Below are positions 39,001 to 50,608 of a stretch of DNA of 64,000 nt, piece after piece. Numbering within the stretch: position 1 is the stretch's first letter; each line of letters begins with the position of its first letter. A model generated the notes under the pieces. It saw nothing but the letters and a program-made list of their open reading frames with translations, was not told the DNA's origin and did not search any database. The position numbers and the translations under genes are program-made. Source of the DNA: Moringa oleifera (taxonomy: Eukaryota > Streptophyta > Magnoliopsida > Brassicales > Moringaceae); the NCBI GenBank assembly GCA_021397835.1, contig JAJFZO010000094.1, forward strand, positions 8,222,001-8,286,000, written 5' to 3'.

Positions 39001-42000
39001 AGGTACTCTGAAAGTCTCTATGTTCTGTGCATCTATCTTATGATAAATGGGTTCAGGTTGAGATGGGAGAAGTTCCCGCTGTGCTGTCACAACACAGCAA
39101 ATTGTAGTTCTAATAAGCAATTCTTATGAGCCGATGACATTTGATCTGCAGAAGTTTGTTGGTGCTGGTTAAATTTTATATGTTTGGCTACATCATCGAT
39201 TCTCTTGTCATGCTTAAAACAGATAATCAAATGTTTATTGGTGCTGGTTAAATTTTATATGTTTGGCTATATTATCTATTCTCTTGTCATGCTTAAAACA
39301 GATGCGCCATTCCTTTCCAGAGCTGTGGGAACTGGAGAAGAGGTAAGTTTGTACAATTTTGTTTTTAGTCTTTGGCATTGGTTTTTCCCCCCTTAAAAAT
39401 GAACGGATTATTGTTGTCCTTCAATTTTTGCAAATGGCTTGGATGGTTTGGTCATGCTGCACAAGTGCTACAGTTTCTAATCCAACATTTGGAAATGAGA
39501 ATGGTTATAGGCAAAAAGAGATTGCTATTGTTTTTCTAAGTGACTTAAACTAGAGCTAGAAGGCTTGCTTTTCTTAGCTGTGCAGTGCTCTCTGCTTATG
39601 AAAACTGGTAATAGTTGCCAACTTGTGACCAAATAGTATGATGTCTGTATTACTTTGTTCCTTATTGTGTTTTATTACAGACAAGTCTTCTAATTTCTGC
39701 CTATTGACAAGTCACAAGTTGTCTCTGCTATCAGATTTGGTTCTATTATTGGTGGGGTGATTAAGTCAAAGTTAATGGCCAAAGATGATAAAAGAGGAGA
39801 AACAAACGGTTCTTCAGGCAAAAGGAAGCGTCCGCGTGGTTCATTTTCCTTTGAGGGCGGAATGCAGGTAATGGCATTAATGAAACTTTCCTTCCTCCCA
39901 AGAATTGGATTTATCTCCGATGTTCCTTGTATTTAGCATGCTTCTTTAGTGTCAGTCAGGAATTGAAGGCTTGTTTTGTTAGGTTTTTTGTTTCTTTATG
40001 TTCTGTTTCTTCATGGTGCATTGGTTTTCTCGATTGTAGTTTTGACTTTCAAGCACACTACTTGTTCCTTAAATGTTTTGAGCTGAGATTTCCTTTACAT
40101 GGCTTATTAAATCCGCTGCTCTACATTGCTTGCTTAGCAGATCTTGAGTTATTTATGGATTGCTTCCCTTTTACAGTTTACCACATAGCAGTCCTGAACG
40201 GGACAGTTGTCTTGCATATTTTCCTTTCAAGAATGAGCATTATCACTTTATTTGTAACTTGAGGGATGATCTGTATGATTAGGCAAGAAACTCTTCCACA
40301 CTACGGCTAGAATTATGGAAGCCTTAGCCATTATGCTAAATTCACTTTATGTTTTTAGCACTTATTGCCAGACATCACCTGGTCATCAAATCATTGTTGT
40401 TTAGATGTGCAACTGACAACAGAACGTTAGTTTTAATGATATTTTAAACTAATCAAATATGGTCTTGTTTTCTGATATTGTGCAGACACTCACTGATATG
40501 CTCTGCAAAGATCTTTCAAAAGATGAGCTTAAACTAAAATCAAAGGTTTTCTCACTATCTTACAGTCCAAATGGGAAGACAGCATTAGAAAATTGGTCGC
40601 TTTGTTGTGCTTCTAATGATGACAAGCACTTGCAAGGTCCATGTTTTGATGCTGTAATCATGACGGTAACTATTAAAATAGAGCCATTGTCACATGTTTG
40701 ACACCTATCGGAGAAAGATCATAATTGACAATGAGGAACTTGTGTATGTTAGGCTCCGCTGTGCAATGTGAAAGAAATGAAGATCATGAAAGAGGGAGAT
40801 CTTTTTTCGCTCGACTTTCTCCCGGAGGTACTTATTCCTGCAGTTTAATCAACCTTTAGTGAATATTTCTTTCAAGTTTTAGAGATTACTTTGATTATCC
40901 TACTAATTTACTGGGACACACCACTAAATTACAGTAATGCTTGCATTACCATTTGAGAAACCAAAATGCTTGGTACATCTATAATCTTGTTTCTTTTATA
41001 AAAATGCATGCTTGCATTATCATTTCAGAAACCAAAATGCTTGGTACATCTATAGTCTTGTTTCTTTTACAAAAATGTAAAACAAAATTGATGACAGTTT
41101 CTTTTACACATGATGTCACATCATGGGAACTTTGCTTTCAAAGTGTTCAGTCTTCTTGGGCATTTTCTTGATAGTGGATGCTTTTCTCTTGAAAAATGCC
41201 ATACTTGATGTCACCTCATGATCTTAGTTTGTGTTTTCTTACTGTATACCTGATTGGTGGCAGAGGTTCTGAATTAAGCCCTCTGGTGCTTGGCAGAAGT
41301 ATGCTTTTGGGAAAAATTGGATAGCATCACTTGATTATCATTAACAAATACATGATCTCATTAAAAGTGACTGATCATGATTTCTAAATTTCTCATGTTT
41401 TCCACATATTCAAGTTCGTGCCCATCATATTTTATGTGTTATATCATGCAGGTGAGATATATGCCACTGTCAGTCATAATCACAACCTTTAAGAAGGAGA
41501 ATGTCAAGAGAGCTCTTGAAGGATTTGGAGTTCTTGTTCCTTCTAAGGAGCAACAGAATGGTCTAAAAACTCTTGGTGATGCCTGTCTATAGCCCAGTCT
41601 ATCAGATATCTGGCTCATTTTCTCCTGTAACTAAAAGCTGTAACATCTGTTCCCTTTTCGTATTTCTTTGCACAGGCACACTCTTTTCATCTATGATGTT
41701 TCCAGATCGTGCACCTAGTGAACTATATCTATACACGACTTTTGTTGGGGGGAGCCGAAACGAAGAACTTGCAAAAGCATCAACGTAAGCTTGAATTCTT
41801 TTGATTTCTGTCAACGTGGTTATGTTATTTGGGGATGGCAAAGTGAGAGGTTTGGGGCAGAGTGATCCCAAACATGCTGTTTTCCAATCTATGCATCAAG
41901 CTAATATAATTTTGACTATCTCTGCTGAGCCATACATTTAATTCCATTGACATTTTTTCTCTGATAATTATTGTTATAGAGATGAGTTGAAGCAGATTGT

Positions 42001-42636
42001 CACATCTGACCTCCAGCAATTGTTGGGAGCTGAGGGAGAGCCCACATTTGTGAAGTATGTGCAGACTATTTAAGATTTATCTGTTTCTGCATCTTCTCAT
42101 TGTTAAATCGGAATGACTTCCAGGAGATTCATGTTACTGTATTTATTCTCTTATAGACTGAAGTATTCTTAATGGCAGTCATTACTATTGGAGTAAAGCA
42201 TTTCCCTTGTACGGGCGTAACTATGATTCAGTTCTACAAGCAATTGAAAAGATGGAGAAGAATCTTCCTGGATTTTTCTATGCAGGTAACTGCGTACTAG
42301 TTAAGTTTGAGATTTGATTACTTCTGATTGGGATCTGACATCATTTAAAATAAACCATGTTATGTCACTATAACTGAGTTGGACGGTTTATTGTATTGTC
42401 AACTCTCACTTTGTGAAGCTATGTCTATAAATGCCCGAAAATGACTTGTCTTGAGCAATATGAGATGTTCAATTGGTGCCATAATTCTTAACTATGTAAC
42501 TATAACAGGTAACCACAAAGGTGGATTGTCTGTCGGCAAAGCAATAGCCTCGGGGTGCAAAGCAGCAGATCTTGTAATCTCATACTTGGATTCATATTCA
42601 GATGGCAAGATGCTTGAGGATGCATCATCGCCGTAG
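36075..42636 (+). CDS. PPOX2: Protoporphyrinogen IX oxidase 2 (PPO2)
   Basis: FAD enzyme that oxidises protoporphyrinogen IX to protoporphyrin IX in heme/chlorophyll synthesis; target of diphenyl-ether herbicides. Eighteen exons: 36075-36096, 36317-36356, 36915-37050, 37262-37327, 37563-37613, 37763-37819, 38444-38520, 38612-38648, 38842-38907, 39302-39342, 39735-39867, 40486-40665, 40753-40827, 41452-41575, 41676-41784, 41980-42054, 42179-42285 and 42509-42636, giving 507 aa (Arabidopsis PPO2: 508). The Rossmann FAD motif [18 protein letters not shown] lies at residues 13-30, followed by [14 protein letters not shown] and DEGANTM. Further conserved pieces are [63 protein letters not shown] and the C-terminal [20 protein letters not shown] that closes the FAD site. 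The short N-terminus without a plastid transit peptide fits the mitochondrial PPO2 isoform. Introns 9 and 13 carry tandem duplications. Confidence 0.97.
39154..39303 (+). repeat. 79-bp tandem duplication covering the 3' splice site of PPO2 intron 9
   Basis: Copies 39154-39224 and 39233-39303 are offset by 79 bp. Both include ggtgctggttaaatttta, then gtttggcta, then tctcttgtcatgcttaaa followed by acag. The downstream acag is the real acceptor (exon from 39302). The upstream copy keeps an identical acceptor ending at 39222, whose use would add 79 nt and shift the frame. Confidence 0.9.
40937..41077 (+). repeat. 71-bp tandem duplication in PPO2 intron 13
   Basis: Two copies with a 71-bp period (40937-41007 and 41008-41077), about 93% alike. 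Each holds atgcttgcatta, then gaaaccaaaatgcttggt, then acatctata and tcttgtttcttttaaaa-like ends. Copy 2 has catttcag where copy 1 has catttgag, giving a potential cryptic acceptor. Confidence 0.85.
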
Positions 42637-45600
42637 AAATAGGAAATTCTCTTTTGGCTTATGATAGCCTCGTTTTTCTTGTATCACAGCTTTCTCTTTT
42701 CTCCTTTCAAAATTAGAGACACTAATCCTGTAATGTACACGCCTAGAAAAGTACTATTACATGCAACCTCCTTATCTTCAGTAAGATACTAGTTGCTTTC
42801 CAGATCTGCCTATTTTTGACTTCACATTCTTCATGGCATTGGACTCTCTTTTGTGGACTTATGAGCATTAATGTAGTCGCAAATTGGGCTAGTTTGTTAA
42901 TCTTTGGGCCTGATAAGTGTGTCAACTGGCAGAAAATGCTGCAAAACCAGGTGTTGGCAAACAAAACCTCTCTTCGCACTGATGAGCTCTTACCGGTCAT
43001 TTGGTACCAATAAAGACTAAAGTTTGTGGCTCTGTTTTTTGTACAGGAAGCAAAAGCTACCTCTAAATTTGTGCTTATTTTCTCAGTCAAAAGGGCATCC
43101 TCAGCAGGTGGGTAAAGAGCAGTCAGCAAAGGAATAAAGGCAAAGGAAATAAAGACTTCCTGTCCTTTGGAAGGCCGGGGCCTCTACCCCAACCAGGTGC
43201 CTTCTTTCCTTTTTCTTCGTGTGGGACAGTCTGATGTACAGATCATCTTGTTGTCTTTAAGTATTGTATTTGTCTTAAGCATGCAGTTGCCTTCATTTAG
43301 CATTTAAAATTAGCATAGATGCAAAGAATATCAATGGATGTAAGTGGATTTGTATTTATTTTTTTCTTTTTTTTTGTCTCATAAAAAATTCCAAACTTTG
43401 GGTTTGCAATTGATATATGAAATACATTAATGCAACAGTATTGTGGCCTGTTCAGGTCATCTTCTCACTTTAATTTTCTTAGACAGCATGGTACCATCTA
43501 AATCTTTGTCCTTTTTTACTTCTAGCATCTTTTGCTGCTCATTATTTCCATGTTATGTATTCTTGTTTTCTGTCTTCCTAGAAACTTAATCTTGTCTTAC
43601 TATAAAACTAGCTGCTGAATGTCATTGTAAATTACATTATCTTACCTAAAAATAAGAGTTCACTTTCATTGTCCAGTCTTTCTTTATTCATCCCTGTGGT
43701 TCCACGGAATCTTGGTTTCCTTGATTGATTTATGTTTAATTTTATGCATGCCATCAATCATTTGTAAATACAGGCCCAATGTTCACTGCTAATCAGGCCA
43801 AAACTTCATTAAATTCCAAGATTAATTATGGGCTAATAATGTCTGCTTCTATCATTATCCGTCTTCTCTCTCATATTTGTAACAACGGTGGAGCTTTTGA
43901 GGCTATCTTTGTGGTCCTGTTTCAGAGTCCTCACAGATGGAGCTGCTCCATGATCTTCATCCAAGGCAGCATGCCAACAGGTTTTCACGTGACTCCATGA
44001 TTCTATCACAGAAACTTGCATTACTTTACTCAAATGGGTCTTAAACAAACGTTGAAATTTTGACCTTTTTGCTTTATCTTGTGGGTTCCATGAAATCCCA
44101 CAGGAGTAGGACCCAAATCTTGGTTTCACTTTCACCTTTTACAAGATCTGCAATTGGGTCTCATGAGCTACTGATTAATCTTGCTTCAGATTCGAAAATC
44201 CAAACAGCATAGCTCCAATTATTGGGACCCCGCAAGCCTTCGCATTTTGTCTGGCCAGAGAGCAGTAGCATTTGCTCTGCTTTTCGTATGTGTGTGCTGA
44301 ATTCTGTGCCCCTTTTTAGGTTAATCACAACACAAACTCAGAGGAGATTTGTGAGTTGTAAATAGTTTTACGTTGACAATCAGTGAGCGTGATTACAGCC
44401 CATCTCCTCCCTTCATATTTTCCTCTTTAAGAACGTTGTTTTAGTTTCCTTTCGCGAGTATTTTGTTTTCCTTGGGATTTTTTTGTTTTTTGGGGTGGGG
44501 GGGTGTATAGTGAACAAAATGCCCTCTCCCCGTGGAAACAGCCTGTCTGAACGGGCAATGGACCCAAAATTAGCGGTTCAAGCTTTCCATGCTCAGCCAT
44601 GTTACCTGGAAAAGCTATGTTTTCCCCGTTAGGCCCCTTGTTTTAGACATGCTGGTTAGCATGCAATTCCTGATGAAAAGACGTTATTACCCTTAGAGTC
44701 TCGGGCTTAATCATTCTTTATGGGTCATGTGATCCTCAACTGATCTACAGTGTGATGGTATTTAATAATTTAATAAAATTAATAATTAATTTTTTAATAT
44801 AATTTTTATTTTATATTATTATTAAAAATTATAAAAATATTTTTAAAATTTTATATTAAAAATCTAAACATGAGCTTAGAAGAGTAAAATATATATTGTT
44901 TGCTTTTTATAATGTCTGGTAGACTAAATCATTAATGTTTTCTTATGATGTTTTCATATTAATATTATTTTTAAATTATTGTCTGAATAAGATATCTTTT
45001 TTTGTTTTCTTAAATATATATGAAGAATTATTAGGGAGATATGAAAATTTAAGTCATTTCGTAGAAGAACTAACAAAAGAAAATAACATTATTAGCTGAA
45101 TACAATCTAACATCTATCCTATCAGCTTAATGTGGCCTATTTATAACTAAGTTTCTCTTACCCAAGCAAAAGGTAGAGAAGCTTAGCAAACTTTTTTAAA
45201 AAAAAAAATAATAATATAGGGGCAATCTAGTAACTGAAGGGAAACTAAAACAAACTCAATATGGCAATTAGACTAATAAAAGACAGAAAGAAGGAAACCC
45301 ACGTGATGGCATTTCTGAAATAATCAGCCAAATCCTAGGACAATTTAGAATTACTGCTGAGTGCCGAACGTTACAAATCCATAAACAAACACGCCTGCAG
45401 CTGCATATAGTTAAATTATGCCAGTCACAGCAGAAACACTGTAATCTTCTTCTTGATCATATTCTTCTTTCTTCTCTGGTTAACAGACCCCACTTCGCTT
45501 GTCCTTCTGCCAAAGATAAAAACAACCCCCCGGCTGTATCTCCCACTAGAAGTAAATGCCTTGGCAGTGTCTCTTGTGCAATGTCTTTTCAGGACCACCT

Positions 45601-46267
45601 CCATTATGTATAACCAGTGCACAGTAATTTACCTACATACACACACCCAAGTGCCCGTTTTATAAGAGCGACATTTATGTGGCATTAAATTCCTAATTTT
45701 CTCTCTTCAAGATTTCTGTCTTGTGTCCTAGTTACTTTCTCTGCTGACTCCTGTGCTGCTGTCTCTCCTGTTTTTTCTTTCCTCTCAGTTTTTGCCTTGG
45801 AATGTACCTGGAAATGTTCTAGAGAGACATAGACATACTTTGGTTTCATGAGCTTCGCTAGTTTCGTTCATTTTTTTCTTGTAACTTTACATGGGCATTT
45901 TCTCTGACTAATGTTCGTTAAGCCTTGAAAATTCTCCGGGATATGTGCCTTGTTGATTTTCCCGGTAAGATTGTCTCTGTTATCTCCAGCATTTGCTTGG
46001 ATTTCAGTTCCCTCCACCGATTTCTGGGGTTTTCTCCCACTTGGCTATTTATGTAAATGTCAAAAGAGAGTTTTTGTTCATGAGTCTTTCTGCCTCCTAA
46101 GTAGAATATGGAGTTCCATTTTAGTTTCAAATTTTATTCTGGTGAAGCTTCAATTTCCAGGTATAATTGGTGATGAGACTCTGTTTTTCTGATTTTAGAT
46201 AAGCATCTTTGACGTGTCTGTTTCGAGGTCTGTTCTCCTTCGTTTTGATGCTCTAGGAACTTGTTCA
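42637..46267. other. Spacer between PPO2 and the LRR receptor-like gene
   Basis: This holds the PPO2 3' UTR and 3.6 kb without a supported gene. 44740-45060 is AT-rich. The LRR gene's 5' UTR probably contains an intron, with donor CCCG|GTAAGA at 45965 and acceptor TTTTAG ending at 46198; this is inferred from splice motifs only. No transposon or RNA gene was recognised. Confidence 0.5.
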
Positions 46268-49200
46268 ATGGGATATTTGCATTTGTTTCGTCTCGTGTTG
46301 CTTTCATGGGTTTTCTTTAGTCAAAATACCCATGAACTGCAAACCTCTCAAACTCAAGTTCTACTGCAGCTTAGGAAGCATTTAGAGTACCCGTCACCCT
46401 TGGAAATTTGGGAAAATTACAAGGGGGACTTCTGTGATCTTTCTTCAACTGCACATATGAGCATATCATGCCAGGATAATTCGGTCATAGAGCTCAAGAT
46501 AATGGGAGATAAGCTTGCAAAGATCAGTGAGTTCAATGGCCTGGCATTTCCCCATCAAACTCTCTCTGAAAGTTTCTCCATTGATTCTTTTGTTACCACA
46601 TTGACAAGGTTGACAAACTTGAGAGTTCTTAGGTTAGCTTCTTTGGGTATATGGGGACCACTCCCTGATAAAATTCATCGATTATCTTCACTTGAAATTT
46701 TGGACTTGAGCTCAAATTTTATCTTTGGTTCCATCCCGCCTCAAATATCCAGATTGGCTAAGCTTCAAACTCTGACACTTGATGGCAATTACTTCAATGG
46801 TAGTATCCCTGATTCGTTGCATTCATTATCAAATCTCACTATTCTGAGCTTGAAGAGCAACCGATTGACGGGCCCCTTTCCTTCTTCAGTATGCAGAATT
46901 GCTTCACTAACTGATATTGCACTATCTCACAATGAGCTTTCTGGAAAACTGCCTGATTTGAGTGCTATAACTAGCCTGCATGTATTGGATTTAAGGGAGA
47001 ATCATTTAGATTCTGAGCTACCTGTAATGCCTGAAGGGTTGGTTACTGCTCTCCTAAGCAAGAACTTGCTCTCTGGTGAAATTCCTGTGCACTTTGGCAA
47101 ATTAAGTCAGCTTCAGCATCTTGATTTATCATTCAATCATCTTAGTGGAACACCCTCCTCTCATTTGTTTGCTTTGCCAAACATCAGTTATTTGAACTTG
47201 GCATCCAACATGTTGACTGGGTCACTCCCTGAGCATCTAAGCTGTGGCAGCAAACTTGGTTTTGTCGATATTTCTAGTAATAAGTTGATAGGTCGACTCC
47301 CTTCTTGCTTAGACAGTATTTTAGATAAGGGAGTAGTTAAACTTGGTGGGAATTGTTTTACCATTGATGACAAAAATCAACATCAAGAGCCATATTGTAA
47401 AGCAACAGGATTGGGGATGAAACAATCAAGAAGAAGAGCAATAGGAGTATTAGCTGCCGTGATTGGTGTAGCTGTTCTTGTTGTGGTGCTTTTGGCAATC
47501 GGATCCCTTGTTTTATGTAGAAAATACTGTTCAAGGGTAAAGTTTGAGCAGCCTACGCGTCCCAAGGTTGTGCATGACAATCTGCCTATAGGAGTTTCCT
47601 CTGAGGTCCTTGCAAATGCCAGTAAGATGTACACTGATCACTTATTTATTTTTTGTTTTGTTATTATATGTGATCATTTTCAAATTGTCGTGTTATTAAT
47701 GGACTCTAAGCCATGGATTGTGATGTTTGAAGACTTTGTGAGCTTACATGGCTTTCTGTGTTCCAGGGTTTATTTCTCAAACAGCAAAGCTGGGGACACA
47801 AGGTGCCCCTGTATGTCGGTCGTTTTCCTTAGAAGAGTTGAAGGAAGCAACAAACAACTTTGATTCAACAATGTTCATGGGTGAAGGATCTTGCGGGAAG
47901 GTACCGTCCAAAACTAAAGCATACAAGTAAATTCAGATAGTTTTTGATGAGTGAAAGACAAATCACCTATCTAATTGCCATTCGCCAGACTGGTGATTCC
48001 CTATGGATAAATCTAATTTCATAATCTTAATATGATATACTATGAAGTACTTTTCCTTTTGACTTATGAAGAGAACAACGTTTAGGGACCTCATTTGGCT
48101 GAACCATTTATATTAATATTAATGATCCTTTTAACTTCTGCTTCTTTTATTTTCAGCTCTATAGGGGAAGATTGGAAAATGGAACCTATGTTGCCATAAG
48201 GTCTCTGACTCTGTTAAAGAAATATTCAGTTCAGAACCTCAAAGTTCGGCTAGATTTTCTTTCAAAGCTTCACCACCCACATTTAGTGGGTCTTCTGGGT
48301 CATTGCATTGAGGGTGATGGACAAGTGGATCCCAGTATCAGCAAAGTCTTTCTCATATATGATTATGTGCCTAATGGGAATTATCGCACTCATCTGTCAG
48401 GTCAGTGTCACATTGTGCTGAATATGAAATCATACTGTTTCATTACAAGCACATCCTTAAAAACATTGGAATCTGTTTGTTCATGTATTTAACCTAAATT
48501 TCATGGATAAACGTGTCTCCTAGATGGTTTCTTAAATTTTTATAGGCTGTACAGGGATTACAAATAGTTGGGAACTTGGCATAATGCTTTGATCTGTTAA
48601 GATTATGCAAGAATATTCTCTTGAAAGCTTTAAATTTCTGATTTAAAATTGCTTTAGAATTTTTGGAAGGACAAAAGTCAAAGGTGAAAAGAAAATCGTT
48701 TGCAAATTGGTAAGAGGGAACTGTGGATCAGATTGTTATATTTGCATTCCTTTCACTATAATTTTTAGCCTGGGGTTAGAAACATGTGATGACAAGTTTA
48801 AGTAGACCACCTTTGCAGATATGTTGTTTGTAGGAGGGTAAAATAATGACCTCTAATCTTGAAATATTTCGCAGAAAGTTGTCCAGAGAAAGTTCTTAGG
48901 TGGTCAGATAGACTGGCAATTCTAATTGGTGTTGCAAAGGCTGTCCATTTTCTTCATACCGGTGTTATTCCTGGTTCTTTTAAGAATCGATTGAAAACAA
49001 ATAATATATTGCTTGATGAACATCGGATAGCAAAACTGAGTGACTACGGAATGTCCATCATCATAGAAGAAAATGAAAAGCTCGAGGTACGTCTCGTGAT
49101 TATTAACTTATTGATTTGGCAGTAATATTCAGGTTCTGAGTGATTATGCTTACTCATTTTAATTGTTCCACAGGCAAAGGGAGAAGGCATGAAATCAAGG

Positions 49201-50608
49201 TATAGATCCTTATTAACTAAGATATCAGAGATGCTTGTCATAGAATGCTTTCTTTCCTTTTGAAAATAATCTTGCTTTATGAGGTAGGGTCATTGCAACA
49301 GCATTTGTTGACATTACAATTGAATATCACCTTAGAATTTCTTTTATATTAAATTTGAGGTGCATAGCCAACAAAGGCATCCTTGAGAAATCATTGGTTG
49401 GTAATGCATGAATAAGCCTGTCACTTTTATCACTCATATTGAATGGCCTTAGCAGTTCGCTCTGCTGTAGCTACTGCTTGACCAGCATTGTGACAATTGA
49501 GGCCCCTTACTTTTGCTCTTGAAAAGCTGTCAGCCACAATTTACACTGGCATGTCACTGCTATCACTGTCTTTACACGGCCTCCACCATGACTTCAATAT
49601 ATAAAGGCTCACTACTTTTGCCAGATCCACCACTATGATTGCGTGTGCCACCAATATGCTTTTCACTACTGCTGCCACCATAACTTGTCTTGCACTGATG
49701 CCATCGATGTTTCATTTTGCTTTATATTCCTATGTGTATGCTATTTTCAACACACTCATCACTATCTCGCTACTTCCATGAACGAGTATACTTTACCGGT
49801 GCTATTGCTGAATCTTTTGGTATTATAGGGGACGGTTAAAACTCTTAGTGACATGGTTACATAATTTTTGTTCAAGGGATGAATTAGACAAAGTTGATGA
49901 CGTTACCCTTATTTTTTGAATTTTCATTGAAACTTTTGTATTAAGAATGCACTTCAAAAGTAGTTAATTTGGTTGCATTATTTACTGATGCAGAGGGGCA
50001 AAACTAGAGGATGATGTCTACAACTTTGGCTTTATATTGCTCGAATCACTCGTGGGGCCTATAGTAAGTGGAAAAGGAGAGGCTTTTCTTCTCAATGAAA
50101 TGGTATGATGACTTCCACTTTGAGGTTGCTTTACATCCAGATCTGATCACCGCTTTAGTCATTCTCTTGCATGAAATTGAAAACATGGGTGTGCGTAATA
50201 TTCTTGATATGCTATAAATTTAATCTGGAACAGAGACAACTAAAAGTTGGGTTCTATATTTCAACACAACTCAGGTTTAAGATGGCTGAGATTGGATATG
50301 AAATCTTGCAATTTAACTAATACTTTTCAGTTATACTTTTATTGAGGTGAAATATTGCTAAGATCCTGTCTCCCAAATCACAGGCATCCTTTGGCAGCCA
50401 GGATGGTCGAAGAAGAATCGTGGATCCAGTTGTATTAACCACTAGTTCACAAGAGTCATTGTCGATCGTTGTATCTATCACAAACAAATGCGTGTGTCCT
50501 GAGCCATCATCCCGTCCCTCTTTTGAGGATGTTCTCTGGCACTTACAGTACGCAGCTCAAGTCCAGGCCACAGCTGATGCTGATCAGAAATCAGATTCTA
50601 CATCATAA
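46268..50608 (+). CDS. LRR receptor-like protein with degenerate kinase domain (At5g14210 / At3g03770 family)
   Basis: Plasma-membrane receptor-like pseudokinase. Seven exons: 46268-47621, 47767-47900, 48157-48400, 48875-49086, 49174-49199, 49994-50102 and 50384-50608, giving 767 aa. I take the first ATG of the frame (46268); the upstream part opens only with GTG. Residues 1-24 are a signal peptide (MGYLHLFRLVLLSWVFF). About ten LRRs follow (LTNLRVLRLASLGIWGPLP onward). The membrane span is about residues 392-417 (IGVLAAVIGVAVLVVVLLAI), and the kinase-like domain runs from about 470 to 745. Catalytic residues are lost: VAIK is VAIR, the HRD loop reads PGSFKNRLKTNNILL with no catalytic Asp, and DFG is DYG. 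The glycine loop GEGSCGKLYRG is mostly kept. Ligand and partners are unknown; signalling would have to go through partner kinases. Confidence 0.93.

Noticed and set aside
49643..49828. His/Cys-rich frame inside LRR-gene intron 5
   Set aside because: No acceptor/donor pair in frame with the flanking exons; the spliced receptor frame is complete without it.
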